This document shows, in pieces, positions 6,741 through 13,538 of a DNA stretch of 23,786 bases (position 1 is its first letter; the number at the start of each line of letters is the position of its first letter). The notes under the pieces were generated by a model. It was not told the DNA's origin. It did not search any database and saw nothing but the letters and a program-made list of their open reading frames with translations. Location: positions 1 to 23,786 of IMG/VR virus record IMGVR_UViG_3300020473_000126, one strand, 5' to 3'. The DNA comes from a virus. The translations under genes and the position numbers were made by a program.

Positions 6741-9404
6741 ATGGCAGATGCAGACAGGTACGCAGAGTGGATCGTAAAGAACCAAGACAAGATAGGCACT
6801 AAAGAGTTCAATACGGTAGCCCAAGCGTATAAGGCTAACAGAAAGTCTGGCGCTCTTCAGAAAAGCACCGCAGCGGCAAGTGGATTCAATGCAGGTTTAG
6901 CCGACATTATCGGCGCTCCCGTTGACCTAGTGAACTGGTTGCTCCCCGAATCCATGTCTTCGGATTATCCTGTAGGCGGAAGCAAGTCCATTCGTAGGGC
7001 ATTGGCGGCGGGTGACATGACCTACCAAGACGTTGAGGATTTGCCGTATGACCAAAGACCCTATGCACGGGGTGGGGAAGTGGCAGGGCAAACCGTTGGA
7101 GCGTTTGCTCCGGTTGCGGGAATGGCAGGTAAAGTGACTCCCGCCATGTCTAGAGCCGTATTGCCCCCTGCCAAAAGCACGGCAAGAACCATAGGTCGCG
7201 ACATAGTTAGAACAACTGCAAGAAACCCCGGTCAGGTGGCGGCGCTGGAAGGCGTTGCCGGTATTGGGGCAGGAGTTGCGGGAGGAACAGCGGAAGCGCT
7301 TTACCCCGGCGATACGACTGCTCGGATGCACGCAGAGTTGGCGGGTGCGTTCTCAGTGCCAATAATTGCAACTCAGGTTCTACCTCGTGCGACTAAAATG
7401 ATTACCCAGCAATTGCGTTCATTCTCTCCAGCGGGTCGCGAAACGGCGGCAGGGAAGAAAATAGGGGAAGCGCTTACTGCCGCAGGTGAAAGCCCCAAGG
7501 ATATTGTCGCTAAACTGAAAGCCGACGTTGGGAGTCAGACCTCCGGGCAAGCAACCGGCAGTCCGACTTTATTGGCAATTGAGAATCAAATGATCAAGGA
7601 CTTGCCAGGGCAAGTTGGTCAAGAAGTCGCCGCTCAAACAAAAAGTGCCATCAATGAGTTCAATGTAGCTTTTCGCCAAGCGAACAAAAGTGGAGACCCC
7701 GCGCTAGTTCAAGAAGCAGCGAAAGCGCGCATTGATTGGTTGAAGCAGTCACTAGACGCAAGAGTAGGCAGAGCGGAAGTGGCGGCTAAAGACGCATCCG
7801 CCGCAATCCTAGCGCGTGATCCCGAAGCTGCGGTAAAAGCAAGTAGAGCGGCGCGTGACATAATAGATTCTGAACTTCGTTTAGCTAGAAGCACAGAAAG
7901 CAAGCTTTGGAACGAAATAAACAAGAAAGCTCCAGTTGGTACGCAAAACTTTGAGAGAGAGTTCAAGTCCATGAAAAACGAGTTGCTTGAAGAGGAAACG
8001 ATTTCCGCTCCTATAGAAGCTTTTTACAAGAGGATTTCCGCCAATAAAAAAGCTGCAAAAATAAATCCCGAATTACCGGTAAAACTGCTACGAACTGAAG
8101 AAATGTTGAGGGCGCGGAGTCGCGCCTTGGACTTGGCGAGTACCGCTAGGGTGAAAGGTGAGTTTGGAGATGCCCGAAGGTTGCAGAGGATAGCCGACAG
8201 TATGCTTGATGATCTAAGCGACCTCGGAGACCCGGCGGTAGATGCCGCAAGAGCGTTTTCACGAGACCTAAACCAAAAGTTTACCGAAGGGTTTGTAGGA
8301 AAGACAATAGGGTATGAGAAAACGGGAGCTAAGGCAGTTGCCCCGGAAATGACCTTGGAGACTGCCGCCAGAGGTGGTGACGTTCAGCAATCCCTAAACC
8401 TCCAAGCAATGGAGAAAGCTACCCTTCGTTCAGTGGACACAATGGAAGCTGCGTCACAGACGGAGAACATGAAGAATATACAAAAGGCATTCATGACTCA
8501 AATTGCCGCGCAGACTGCCGATCCTTCCGGAGCTATTAATTTAAGCAAGCTGGACAACTTCATAGCTAATAATCCGCTTACGCTGAAACAATTGGGACTT
8601 ACCGATGCTTTGACCGACGTCGCAAGCAAGCGACGTCTGGCGGACATGCTGCAAGATACGGCAACAAAGGGACGTGCTTTTGCAGACAAGCAAAGTGCTG
8701 CGGCGAAAATTCTTGGCGCTAACAACTTGAATGAAGTCGTGACTCGCGCACTAGATTCTCCGCATCGCAAAGCGGCGTTTGAAGACTTGGCCCGTGTTGC
8801 ACGCAAGTCCGGTGATCCCGAAACTTTTGACGGGCTGCGGTTTGGGGTACTTGATACCATCTTGACCAAGGCAACCAAGGCGACCAAATTCGGGGATTTG
8901 ATTTCCGGTGATGCGTTGTCTGCATTACTGAAGCAAGAATCCAAAGGGAAGACTTTGCGTCAGACTCTACTAGATACAAAGGTGCTTACTCCCCAGCAGT
9001 CCAAAAACCTAAATACGCTTATTGCAAAAACTCAAGAGTTTGAAGCCGCTTTAGCCACTACCGCCAGAACCGAAAACATCTTAGGCGAAAAAAGTGTAAT
9101 GTTCAATTTGTTTAACAGATTGCTAGGTTCAAATATTGGCAGTTTAAGTGCGGTTGGCAGGACAAACCCACTCCTTGCCGCCGGAGCAGGATCACAGGCG
9201 ACTCAAAAGCTACTTGAAAAAATACCTCGCTTGAAGCTTTCCGGAGTAGTGGCGCAAGCAGTCAAAGATCCGAAGTTCATGGCAATGCTTCTACAAAAGA
9301 CGGCAAAAGATAGCACCACTCCTAACTTTATGAGGATGCGAGCATACCTGGTGCAAAACGGATTAATGGAATCAGAGCCGATGCACTCTGAAGTCAAAAA
9401 GTAA
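6741..9404 (+). CDS. Ejection / internal virion-type protein
   Basis: This 887-residue protein starts at ATG 6741 after CTGGAGACTC. Residues about 48-67 read GFNAGLADIIGAPVDLVNWL, a motif I associate with phage internal or ejection proteins. Residues 110-215 are Gly/Ala-rich and hydrophobic (VAGQTVGAFAPVAGMAG; GVAGIGAGVAGGTAEAL), able to form amphipathic or membrane-inserting helices. The rest is long helical sequence with many Ala, Lys and Glu and no visible catalytic motif (no lysozyme-like or transglycosylase signature recognised). It is the last gene before the late terminator. The likely role is delivery into the host envelope with the DNA; this is inference from family character and position. 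Confidence 0.62.
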   Translation: MADADRYAEWIVKNQDKIGTKEFNTVAQAYKANRKSGALQKSTAAASGFNAGLADIIGAPVDLVNWLLPESMSSDYPVGGSKSIRRALAAGDMTYQDVEDLPYDQRPYARGGEVAGQTVGAFAPVAGMAGKVTPAMSRAVLPPAKSTARTIGRDIVRTTARNPGQVAALEGVAGIGAGVAGGTAEALYPGDTTARMHAELAGAFSVPIIATQVLPRATKMITQQLRSFSPAGRETAAGKKIGEALTAAGESPKDIVAKLKADVGSQTSGQATGSPTLLAIENQMIKDLPGQVGQEVAAQTKSAINEFNVAFRQANKSGDPALVQEAAKARIDWLKQSLDARVGRAEVAAKDASAAILARDPEAAVKASRAARDIIDSELRLARSTESKLWNEINKKAPVGTQNFEREFKSMKNELLEEETISAPIEAFYKRISANKKAAKINPELPVKLLRTEEMLRARSRALDLASTARVKGEFGDARRLQRIADSMLDDLSDLGDPAVDAARAFSRDLNQKFTEGFVGKTIGYEKTGAKAVAPEMTLETAARGGDVQQSLNLQAMEKATLRSVDTMEAASQTENMKNIQKAFMTQIAAQTADPSGAINLSKLDNFIANNPLTLKQLGLTDALTDVASKRRLADMLQDTATKGRAFADKQSAAAKILGANNLNEVVTRALDSPHRKAAFEDLARVARKSGDPETFDGLRFGVLDTILTKATKATKFGDLISGDALSALLKQESKGKTLRQTLLDTKVLTPQQSKNLNTLIAKTQEFEAALATTARTENILGEKSVMFNLFNRLLGSNIGSLSAVGRTNPLLAAGAGSQATQKLLEKIPRLKLSGVVAQAVKDPKFMAMLLQKTAKDSTTPNFMRMRAYLVQNGLMESEPMHSEVKK

Positions 9405-9447
9405 CCCCTTGACTTACCCCACCACCACCCAATAAAACATTACCTAT

Positions 9448-9470
9448 CGTGAGAGTGTCGTGTTCTCACG
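9448..9470 (+). other. Stem-loop downstream of late operon
   Basis: CGTGAGA (9448-9454) pairs perfectly with TCTCACG (9464-9470) around a 9-base loop containing GTCGTG. It precedes the main terminator by ten bases and has no T-run of its own. It could be a 3'-end protecting hairpin or a protein/RNA site. Confidence 0.7.
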
Positions 9471-9479
9471 TTCCTTTCG

Positions 9480-9519
9480 GGAGGTGTGGGTTTGTCGTGA
9501 TTCCTGCACCTCCTTTTTT
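9480..9519 (+). terminator. Rho-independent terminator of the late (virion) operon
   Basis: GGAGGTG (9480-9486) and CACCTCC (9507-9513) form a 7-bp perfect stem followed directly by six T residues. The 20-base loop carries GTCGTGA (9494-9500), a motif found again in the other strong terminator and in minus-strand gene leaders. Confidence 0.88.
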
Positions 9520-9565
9520 GTAGGGTTGCGCTTTTTTTGCATTGGTTATTGACGGTTTTGACGGG

Positions 9566-9817
9566 ATGTGCATTCTCGCTGAAATGATTACTTCATCCGA
9601 AACTTTTAACGGACTAACAATAACCACTTACAATAATGACAAAATCTACATTGAATGCGACAAGCCAATCACCACCGAAGTCCTGCGCGAGCGAATTGCC
9701 CAAGTCTGTGGAACTGATACCGATCAGCGAAGCCGCCCAGCGTCTGGGCATATCTCAGGGAGCGTTCATGACACTCCGAAAATCGCTGGGAATACAGGCG
9801 ATAGGCTACAAGATTAA
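9566..9817 (+). CDS. 5' half of a frameshifted HTH gene, or overlapping small ORF
   Basis: From ATG 9566 this frame gives 83 residues; ATG 9584 and TTG 9542 are alternatives and none has a strong ribosome site. The first ~45 residues (TFNGLTITTYNNDKIYIECD then KPITTEVLRERIAQ) read as natural protein. Beyond about base 9700 the frame turns into low-quality Ser/Gly/Arg/Pro sequence. In the same place the +1 frame becomes a clear helix-turn-helix. The simplest reading is one ~100-residue protein whose two halves lie in different frames. A real frameshift, a decayed gene, a sequencing indel or two genuine overlapping genes all remain possible. Confidence 0.45.
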   Translation: MCILAEMITSSETFNGLTITTYNNDKIYIECDKPITTEVLRERIAQVCGTDTDQRSRPASGHISGSVHDTPKIAGNTGDRLQD

Positions 9818-9869
9818 CTGGCCTACGGTCATTCAACGCATAGAAGAATCTCAGAACCCAACCAACTAA
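9636..9869 (+). CDS. Helix-turn-helix protein (3' half, +1 frame)
   Basis: The frame opens at ATG 9636 but its first ~24 residues (Ser/Pro/Lys-rich) look out of frame. From about base 9705 it encodes VELIPISEAAQRLGISQGAF and MTLRKSLGIQAIG, followed by YKINWPTVIQRIEESQ. This is a small HTH of the MerR/excisionase-like or DNA-binding-domain-17 type (SEAAQRLGISxxAF as the recognition unit). No ribosome site precedes 9636. It is probably translated as the C-terminal half of the upstream frame. Being the first gene after the late terminator and before SSB and exonuclease genes, it is a candidate regulator; that is inference. Confidence 0.5.
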   Translation: MTKSTLNATSQSPPKSCASELPKSVELIPISEAAQRLGISQGAFMTLRKSLGIQAIGYKINWPTVIQRIEESQNPTN

Positions 9870-9883
9870 AGAAAGGAAATATT

Positions 9884-10429
9884 ATGTCATTTCTAAGCAA
9901 AGACTATAAACCGCTCCAGCCCTCCGGCGGAGGATACATGAAATTCGCGGAAGGTGAAAACCGTATTCGCATTTTAGCATCAGATAAAGATGACCCGCCA
10001 ACAGCTATAGTAGGTATGGAAGCATGGACAACTGATGCAGAAGGCAACCGCAAGCCGGTTAGATGCCAACCCGGTCAGAAACTAACTGGAGATTTTGAGG
10101 AAGACCCGAAGGAATTTTGGGCAATGTTAGTCTGGGACTACCAAGCTGATCAGGTGCGTATTCTGTCTATAACTCAGAAGGGCATCCAAGGTGAGATTCT
10201 GTCGCTGAAGCAAGACCCTGAGTGGGGCGACTTGCGGGAGTATGACTTGAGCATCATTAAAACCGGGAAGGGCTTGGAAACTCGGTACAACGTTGTCCCG
10301 AAACCCAAGAAGGAACTGCCGAAGGAAACGCTGCAAGTAATAGCTGACGCAGAAATTAATCTCATGGCGTTGTTCAGCGGTGACGATCCATTTGCCCCGA
10401 TCTCCGGTGCTAAGAAAGACCCATTTTGA
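9884..10429 (+). CDS. Phage single-stranded DNA-binding-like protein
   Basis: This 181-residue protein starts at ATG 9884 with GAAAGGA seven bases upstream. The N-terminal half (FAEGENRIRILASDKD; AIVGMEAWTTDAEGNRKPVR) and the middle (EFWAMLVWDYQADQVRILSI, then TQKGIQGEI) match the layout of a phage protein family commonly annotated as ssDNA-binding, and the C-terminus ends in an acidic/aromatic tail (SGDDPFAPIS...KKDPF) like the SSB partner-binding tail. It should coat ssDNA during replication and recombination and recruit partners by its tail. It is followed, with one base overlap, by the exonuclease gene, a common pairing. Family assigned from memory of its sequence pattern. Confidence 0.68.
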   Translation: MSFLSKDYKPLQPSGGGYMKFAEGENRIRILASDKDDPPTAIVGMEAWTTDAEGNRKPVRCQPGQKLTGDFEEDPKEFWAMLVWDYQADQVRILSITQKGIQGEILSLKQDPEWGDLREYDLSIIKTGKGLETRYNVVPKPKKELPKETLQVIADAEINLMALFSGDDPFAPISGAKKDPF

Positions 10430-11412
10430 TGGACGGTTTAACGAAAGGAATTAGCAACGCTGAGTACCACGGAAGTGACCTGCTTAGCAGAAGCACGGCA
10501 TCTGCCCTGCTCACCACTTCACCGCAAAAGGTGAGGTGGGAGCGGGACAACCCTCTCACTTATAAGGGAGTGCCGCTAATCATGGGCGGTTGCTTCCACA
10601 GCATGGTCTTAGAGCCTGAGTGCTTGGATGTGGAGTACGCAGTAAAGCCCACGGAAATAGACGGCAAGAGTCCATTGACCAAATACTACAAGGAGACCTT
10701 TGCGGAGATGCAAGCGGAGCGACCAGACGCTCAGTGGCTTAAAGCAGACGAGTGGAAGACTTGCTTGGGCATGGCGGAAGCAGTTCTGAGCAATCCTGTC
10801 TACACGCACTATGCGTCAGACGTGGAAGCTATTGCGGAAGGGACTGGGCATTTCAAGTATAACGGTGCGCATTGTAAAGTACGACCAGACTTGTACACGA
10901 GCGATGGCACGATCATTGATTTGAAGTCCACGCAAGACGCTAGTGAGGCTGGCTTCCGCAAAAGTGTACGCAACTTCGGGTATAACTTCCAAGCCTGTTG
11001 GTACTTAGAAGCTATGCGTGCGTTGGGATTACCCGCAAGGCAATTCATATTTGTCTGCGTGGAGAAAGCCGCGCCGTACCTCACCGCTACTTATACTTTA
11101 ACCGCGAGTGAGATAGACCGCCAAAAGCCAAGGATGCAGAAAGCGTGCGAAATCTGGGCTACCTGCATGGATACGGGCGTGTGGCCCGGTTACCCGGAAG
11201 AGGTGGTAACCTTGGATCTCAGCCGCTACGGCGACAACCACAAACTCTCCCTCAGTCAAGTCGCTGAGAAGTTTGGGGTAAGTCGTAGCTTCGTCTACAA
11301 GCTTATCGGAGAGTTTGAACTTGAGACATCAATGGTAGGGAATCAGCGGCGGGTAGACCTCACCGCATTCAGCAACGCCCTACGCAATCATGAAGGGAAA
11401 AAAGCAGCATGA
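10429..11412 (+). CDS. RecE-like PD-(D/E)XK exonuclease with C-terminal HTH fusion
   Basis: The start is ATG 10429 (TGATG junction with the SSB-like gene); TTG 10426 is an alternative. Length is 327 residues. Residues 50-65 carry LIMGGCFHSMVLEPE (His57), and residues 150-168 carry KVRPDLY then TIIDLKST (Asp154, Asp164, Lys166), followed by YNFQACWYLEA (Gln188, Tyr192). Together these are the RecE/PDDEXK_12 exonuclease motifs, for 5'-3' dsDNA resection ahead of annealing. Residues 273-318 form an extra HTH domain (LSLSQVAEKFGVSRSFVYKL, then VGNQRRVDLTAFSNAL) resembling an excisionase or Rep-like DNA-binding unit; this is not usual for the family. The gene lies between SSB-like and RusA-like genes, a recombination module. 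Confidence 0.82.
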   Translation: MDGLTKGISNAEYHGSDLLSRSTASALLTTSPQKVRWERDNPLTYKGVPLIMGGCFHSMVLEPECLDVEYAVKPTEIDGKSPLTKYYKETFAEMQAERPDAQWLKADEWKTCLGMAEAVLSNPVYTHYASDVEAIAEGTGHFKYNGAHCKVRPDLYTSDGTIIDLKSTQDASEAGFRKSVRNFGYNFQACWYLEAMRALGLPARQFIFVCVEKAAPYLTATYTLTASEIDRQKPRMQKACEIWATCMDTGVWPGYPEEVVTLDLSRYGDNHKLSLSQVAEKFGVSRSFVYKLIGEFELETSMVGNQRRVDLTAFSNALRNHEGKKAA

Positions 11413-11413
11413 A
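11397..11413 (+). repeat. 17-bp direct repeat, copy 1
   Basis: The 17 bases G-A6-GCAGCATGAA occur here at the end of the exonuclease gene and again, identical, at 11539-11555. Each copy contains the ATG of the next ORF. Spacing is 142 bp. Confidence 0.9.
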
Positions 11414-11588
11414 ACCACCAGCATATTACGTCGCTAAAGCACGCACCAAGGAGCGGGTACGCAAAACCAAGGGAGCGTTTGGCAGTTGCCGCCAAAGAAA
11501 TTCTTACGACCTCACGGTAATTCTAAACAGACGAAAGAGAAAAAAGCAGCATGAACGAACTGAAGCAACACATCATCACGGCTCTTGA
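11409..11588 (+). CDS. Short basic hypothetical protein (59 aa)
   Basis: ATG 11409 overlaps the exonuclease stop (ATGA) and reads 59 codons to TGA 11588: MKPPAYYVAKARTKERVRK..., Arg/Lys-rich, with RRKRKKQHER near the end. No family recognised. The last ~38 bases overlap the next gene in another frame. It lies between two identical 17-bp repeats, so it may have arisen by duplication or insertion at this junction. Ribosome site is only the weak AAGGGAAAA run. It could be non-coding; if expressed, it would be a candidate nucleic-acid binder on charge alone. Confidence 0.4.
   Translation: MKPPAYYVAKARTKERVRKTKGAFGSCRQRNSYDLTVILNRRKRKKQHERTEATHHHGS
11539..11555 (+). repeat. 17-bp direct repeat, copy 2
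   Basis: Identical to 11397-11413 and includes the ATG of the 61-residue gene at 11551. Confidence 0.9.
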
Positions 11589-11736
11589 TCTAGCACAGAC
11601 GCATCTTGACGAGGGCAACATTGAAGGGGCGCTCATCTGCCAGCAGGGGGCGTTACGGCAGGTTGCCGCACTGCTTGGCGGTGAGACTGAGACAACGGTA
11701 TTGGAAGGGGCTACGGTGGACTGCGAAGAAACATGA
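11551..11736 (+). CDS. Small acidic hypothetical protein (61 aa)
   Basis: MNELKQHIITALDLAQTHLD... is 61 residues, predicted mostly helical with an acidic C-terminus (GGETETTVLEGATVDCEET). The helical part (AQTHLDEGNIEGALICQQGA) has TPR-like residue spacing, but one unit is too short to call. It starts inside the second 17-bp repeat and ends with an ATGA overlap into the RusA-like gene, so it belongs to the recombination operon. Function unknown. Confidence 0.55.
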   Translation: MNELKQHIITALDLAQTHLDEGNIEGALICQQGALRQVAALLGGETETTVLEGATVDCEET

Positions 11737-12206
11737 AGTTCTGGATAGACTGCAACCCGCCCCGTAGCACTGCCCAATCGCAGAAGCGGATCGGAATGCG
11801 GGGGAAGATACCAATAATGTACACCACTGCAAAGGGCAGAGCACAGGAAGCTGATTTCATGAGTCTCTTGCACCCCTTTCGTCCCGAACAACCCTATGAC
11901 GGGGCGTTAAGGCTGGGCATCAGCTACTGCTTGCCCCTACTGAAGACTGAGAAGAAGGCAGTACGGGAGCAGGGTTGGACGGCACACAGCAAGCGCCCAG
12001 ACTGCGACAACATTTGCAAGATGTTCCAAGACACGATGGGCAAGCTGCTCTTCTGGACGGACGATTCACGAGTAGTGCATCTGACCTTCAGGAAGTACCG
12101 CAGTGAAAGTCCTGGTATCGGCGTAACGCTGGAGCATGTGACGGATGACGAGGTGGGAGATCCACGACAGTTTATACAAACTAACCAAGGAGGAAATTAT
12201 GACTGA
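11733..12206 (+). CDS. rusA: RusA-family Holliday junction resolvase
   Basis: This 157-residue protein overlaps the previous gene by four bases. Residues 87-111 contain KRPDCDNICKMFQDTMGKLL and FWTDDSRV, the RusA signature (D-x-DN-x2-K-x3-D, then a downstream Asp pair); Asp90, Asp92, Lys96 and Asp100 are the expected metal-binding/catalytic positions. RusA is a dimeric nuclease that cuts four-way junctions symmetrically, resolving branched phage DNA before packaging. Length fits the family (~120-160). It follows SSB-like and RecE-like genes, completing a recombination set. The last eight bases overlap the next gene, whose strong AAGGAGG site lies inside this one. Confidence 0.85.
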   Translation: MKFWIDCNPPRSTAQSQKRIGMRGKIPIMYTTAKGRAQEADFMSLLHPFRPEQPYDGALRLGISYCLPLLKTEKKAVREQGWTAHSKRPDCDNICKMFQDTMGKLLFWTDDSRVVHLTFRKYRSESPGIGVTLEHVTDDEVGDPRQFIQTNQGGNYD

Positions 12207-12564
12207 TGCAGACACACAGCAACGACAAGCAGGAATGCAAGCCGAAGGATGGGCAAGGGCTTTTCTTTACCGAATGCGCAAAGACAACAACAACCTGCGT
12301 GATGAACCCATAGATATGGATGCTTTTGATGATAAGATTGAATTTAGCGAGCAAGTGTTCTCTGCTAAACTTATTGCGGCGGGACTGGATGAAGTGGCAA
12401 TGAGCTTGAGGATGATTGCTGAGAGGATGGTGGACTCGTCCTCCTTGGATTCTTCTGCGTCAATGGTAGCTTCGTCACTGGATGGAATCGCTGAGAAGCT
12501 AAACACGGATAAAGGCGAAGATTATTCACTCAAGAAAGAACCGTTCAAGCCTACAAAGTATTAA
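12199..12564 (+). CDS. Hypothetical protein (121 aa)
   Basis: The start at ATG 12199 is set by AAGGAGG seven bases upstream; the longer in-frame opening at 12145 is inside rusA and has no site. The product is acidic, with two helical blocks (EFSEQVFSAKLIAAGLDEVA, MSLRMIAERM) and a Ser-rich stretch (VDSSSLDSSASMVASSLDGI). No domain is recognised. It lies between the resolvase and the replication genes, and a 78-bp gap follows. Function unknown. Confidence 0.65.
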   Translation: MTDADTQQRQAGMQAEGWARAFLYRMRKDNNNLRDEPIDMDAFDDKIEFSEQVFSAKLIAAGLDEVAMSLRMIAERMVDSSSLDSSASMVASSLDGIAEKLNTDKGEDYSLKKEPFKPTKY

Positions 12565-12642
12565 CTCTTAGGCTACACATAAAAACGTAACTGTATTCGT
12601 CTGCTTTCAGGTGGACGATGCTACCGCATGAAAGGAAATCAA

Positions 12643-12993
12643 ATGTATATAGAGATAGATAATCACAGGGTAAGACGGCACGACAAGATGAACTTCGCCA
12701 TTGAGCGGAAGAAGGGCAAGGAGTGGTCTCACGTAGGCTGGTATAGCTTCTTTGACGCTGCCTTGCTGGGACTCCTCCAGTACCTCATTGAAGCCAAGCT
12801 ACCGGCAAACGCAGAGGAGTGGGCAACCATTGCCGAAGAGCCTAGCAAGCACAAGAAGTGGAAGGAGTACTTGAAGAGATTCCAGGGCGATACTAAGAAG
12901 GTGAACGGGACTTTCCGTAGCGCCTTTGAAATGCTATTCGTCATTGACGTTATTCAAGAAGCTAAGGAAGAAATCATAGGGGCCGTAAAATGA
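12643..12993 (+). CDS. Conserved-looking phage hypothetical protein (116 aa)
   Basis: Start chosen at ATG 12643 because AAAGGA lies six bases before it; the ATG at 12628 lacks a site. The beginning (YIEIDNHRVRRHDKMNFAIE, RKKGKEWSHVGWYS) has the beta-strand pattern of small phage proteins that read RVRRxDxxNWxLEKRKxGKWxxVGYY, with a helical C-terminal half (LLGLLQYLIEA; WKEYLKRFQG). I recall that pattern from many phages but no function is known. It overlaps the initiator-like gene by four bases, so it is probably translated with the replication genes. Confidence 0.62.
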   Translation: MYIEIDNHRVRRHDKMNFAIERKKGKEWSHVGWYSFFDAALLGLLQYLIEAKLPANAEEWATIAEEPSKHKKWKEYLKRFQGDTKKVNGTFRSAFEMLFVIDVIQEAKEEIIGAVK

Positions 12994-13538
12994 AGAAGAA
13001 GGAGTTGCGTTTAAAATTTACCCCTGATGCATATGCTATTTTGACGGAGTATAGAGATCGCATGGATGCTGAAATGCGGGAAGTAAATTGGAGCAAAGTC
13101 GTAAACGAAATAGTCACGGAATATGATCGCTTAGTGCGCCGCTACGATGCCGCTGACGCGCCGCTTTCATGCCGCTCCTCGCGTACACGGGAGACTGTAG
13201 ACGAAAAATATAAAGAAAAAAAATGTATAAAAAAAGAAATTGCACCACCTCAAACCGCAAAAAGAGGAAAGCACTATCTCCCCAAGGACTTTGCCCCACC
13301 ACGATCCATAGCCAAGGAAGCTGGCGTAGACTATGAAGGCGCATTGGAGTGCTTCGCTGATTGGGCTAACTCTCAAGGCAAAAAATATACGGATTGGACT
13401 GCGTGCTTCCGCAATGCTTGCCGTTCATGGCTAAAGGAAAAGTTTCCCCATCTGAGACGCACGCCGATTCAACCTCATGGCAGTACCGAAATCCTCCGCA
13501 ATGAAGATATGAGCGACACCCGTCCGCCCCTCGTATGA
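12990..13538 (+). CDS. Replication initiator / helicase-loader-like protein
   Basis: This 182-residue protein begins in an ATGA overlap and ends in another with the dnaB-like gene. Residues 5-50 (ELRLKFTPDAYAILTEYRDR, NWSKVVNEIVTEY) resemble a ribbon- or winged-helix DNA-binding part. Residues 62-95 are a Lys/Glu-rich linker. Residues 98-152 (LPKDFAPPRS; ALECFADWANSQGKKYTDW; ACFRNACRSWLKE) match the C-terminal pattern of DnaT/phage O-type proteins (F-x-DWW-x-GKK-x-DW-x3-FRNW-type), which contact the replicative helicase. Being directly upstream of the helicase strengthens this. An iteron array and A/T tract lie inside its coding sequence, as in lambda gene O. Assignment is by pattern and context. 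Confidence 0.62.
   Translation: MKKKELRLKFTPDAYAILTEYRDRMDAEMREVNWSKVVNEIVTEYDRLVRRYDAADAPLSCRSSRTRETVDEKYKEKKCIKKEIAPPQTAKRGKHYLPKDFAPPRSIAKEAGVDYEGALECFADWANSQGKKYTDWTACFRNACRSWLKEKFPHLRRTPIQPHGSTEILRNEDMSDTRPPLV
13136..13176 (+). repeat. Iteron array: four GCCGCT units, 11-bp period
   Basis: GCCGCT occurs at 13138, 13149, 13160 and 13171, exactly 11 bp apart. Two 19-bp halves, 13136-13154 and 13158-13176, agree at 16 of 19 positions (GCGCCGCT-nnn-ATGCCGCT) with a 22-bp period. Since 11 is not a multiple of three, the encoded peptide is not repetitive, so the repeat is selected as DNA, not as protein. Confidence 0.85.
13136..13241. other. Candidate replication origin inside the initiator-like gene
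   Basis: The iteron array (13136-13176) is followed after ~26 bp by 13203-13241, a 39-base stretch with only four G and no C on the plus strand, a plausible duplex-unwinding element. It encodes the linker of the initiator-like protein and lies 290 bp before the helicase gene. The layout (iterons, then A/T tract, inside the initiator gene, then helicase) is that of lambda-type origins. Function is inferred. Confidence 0.6.
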
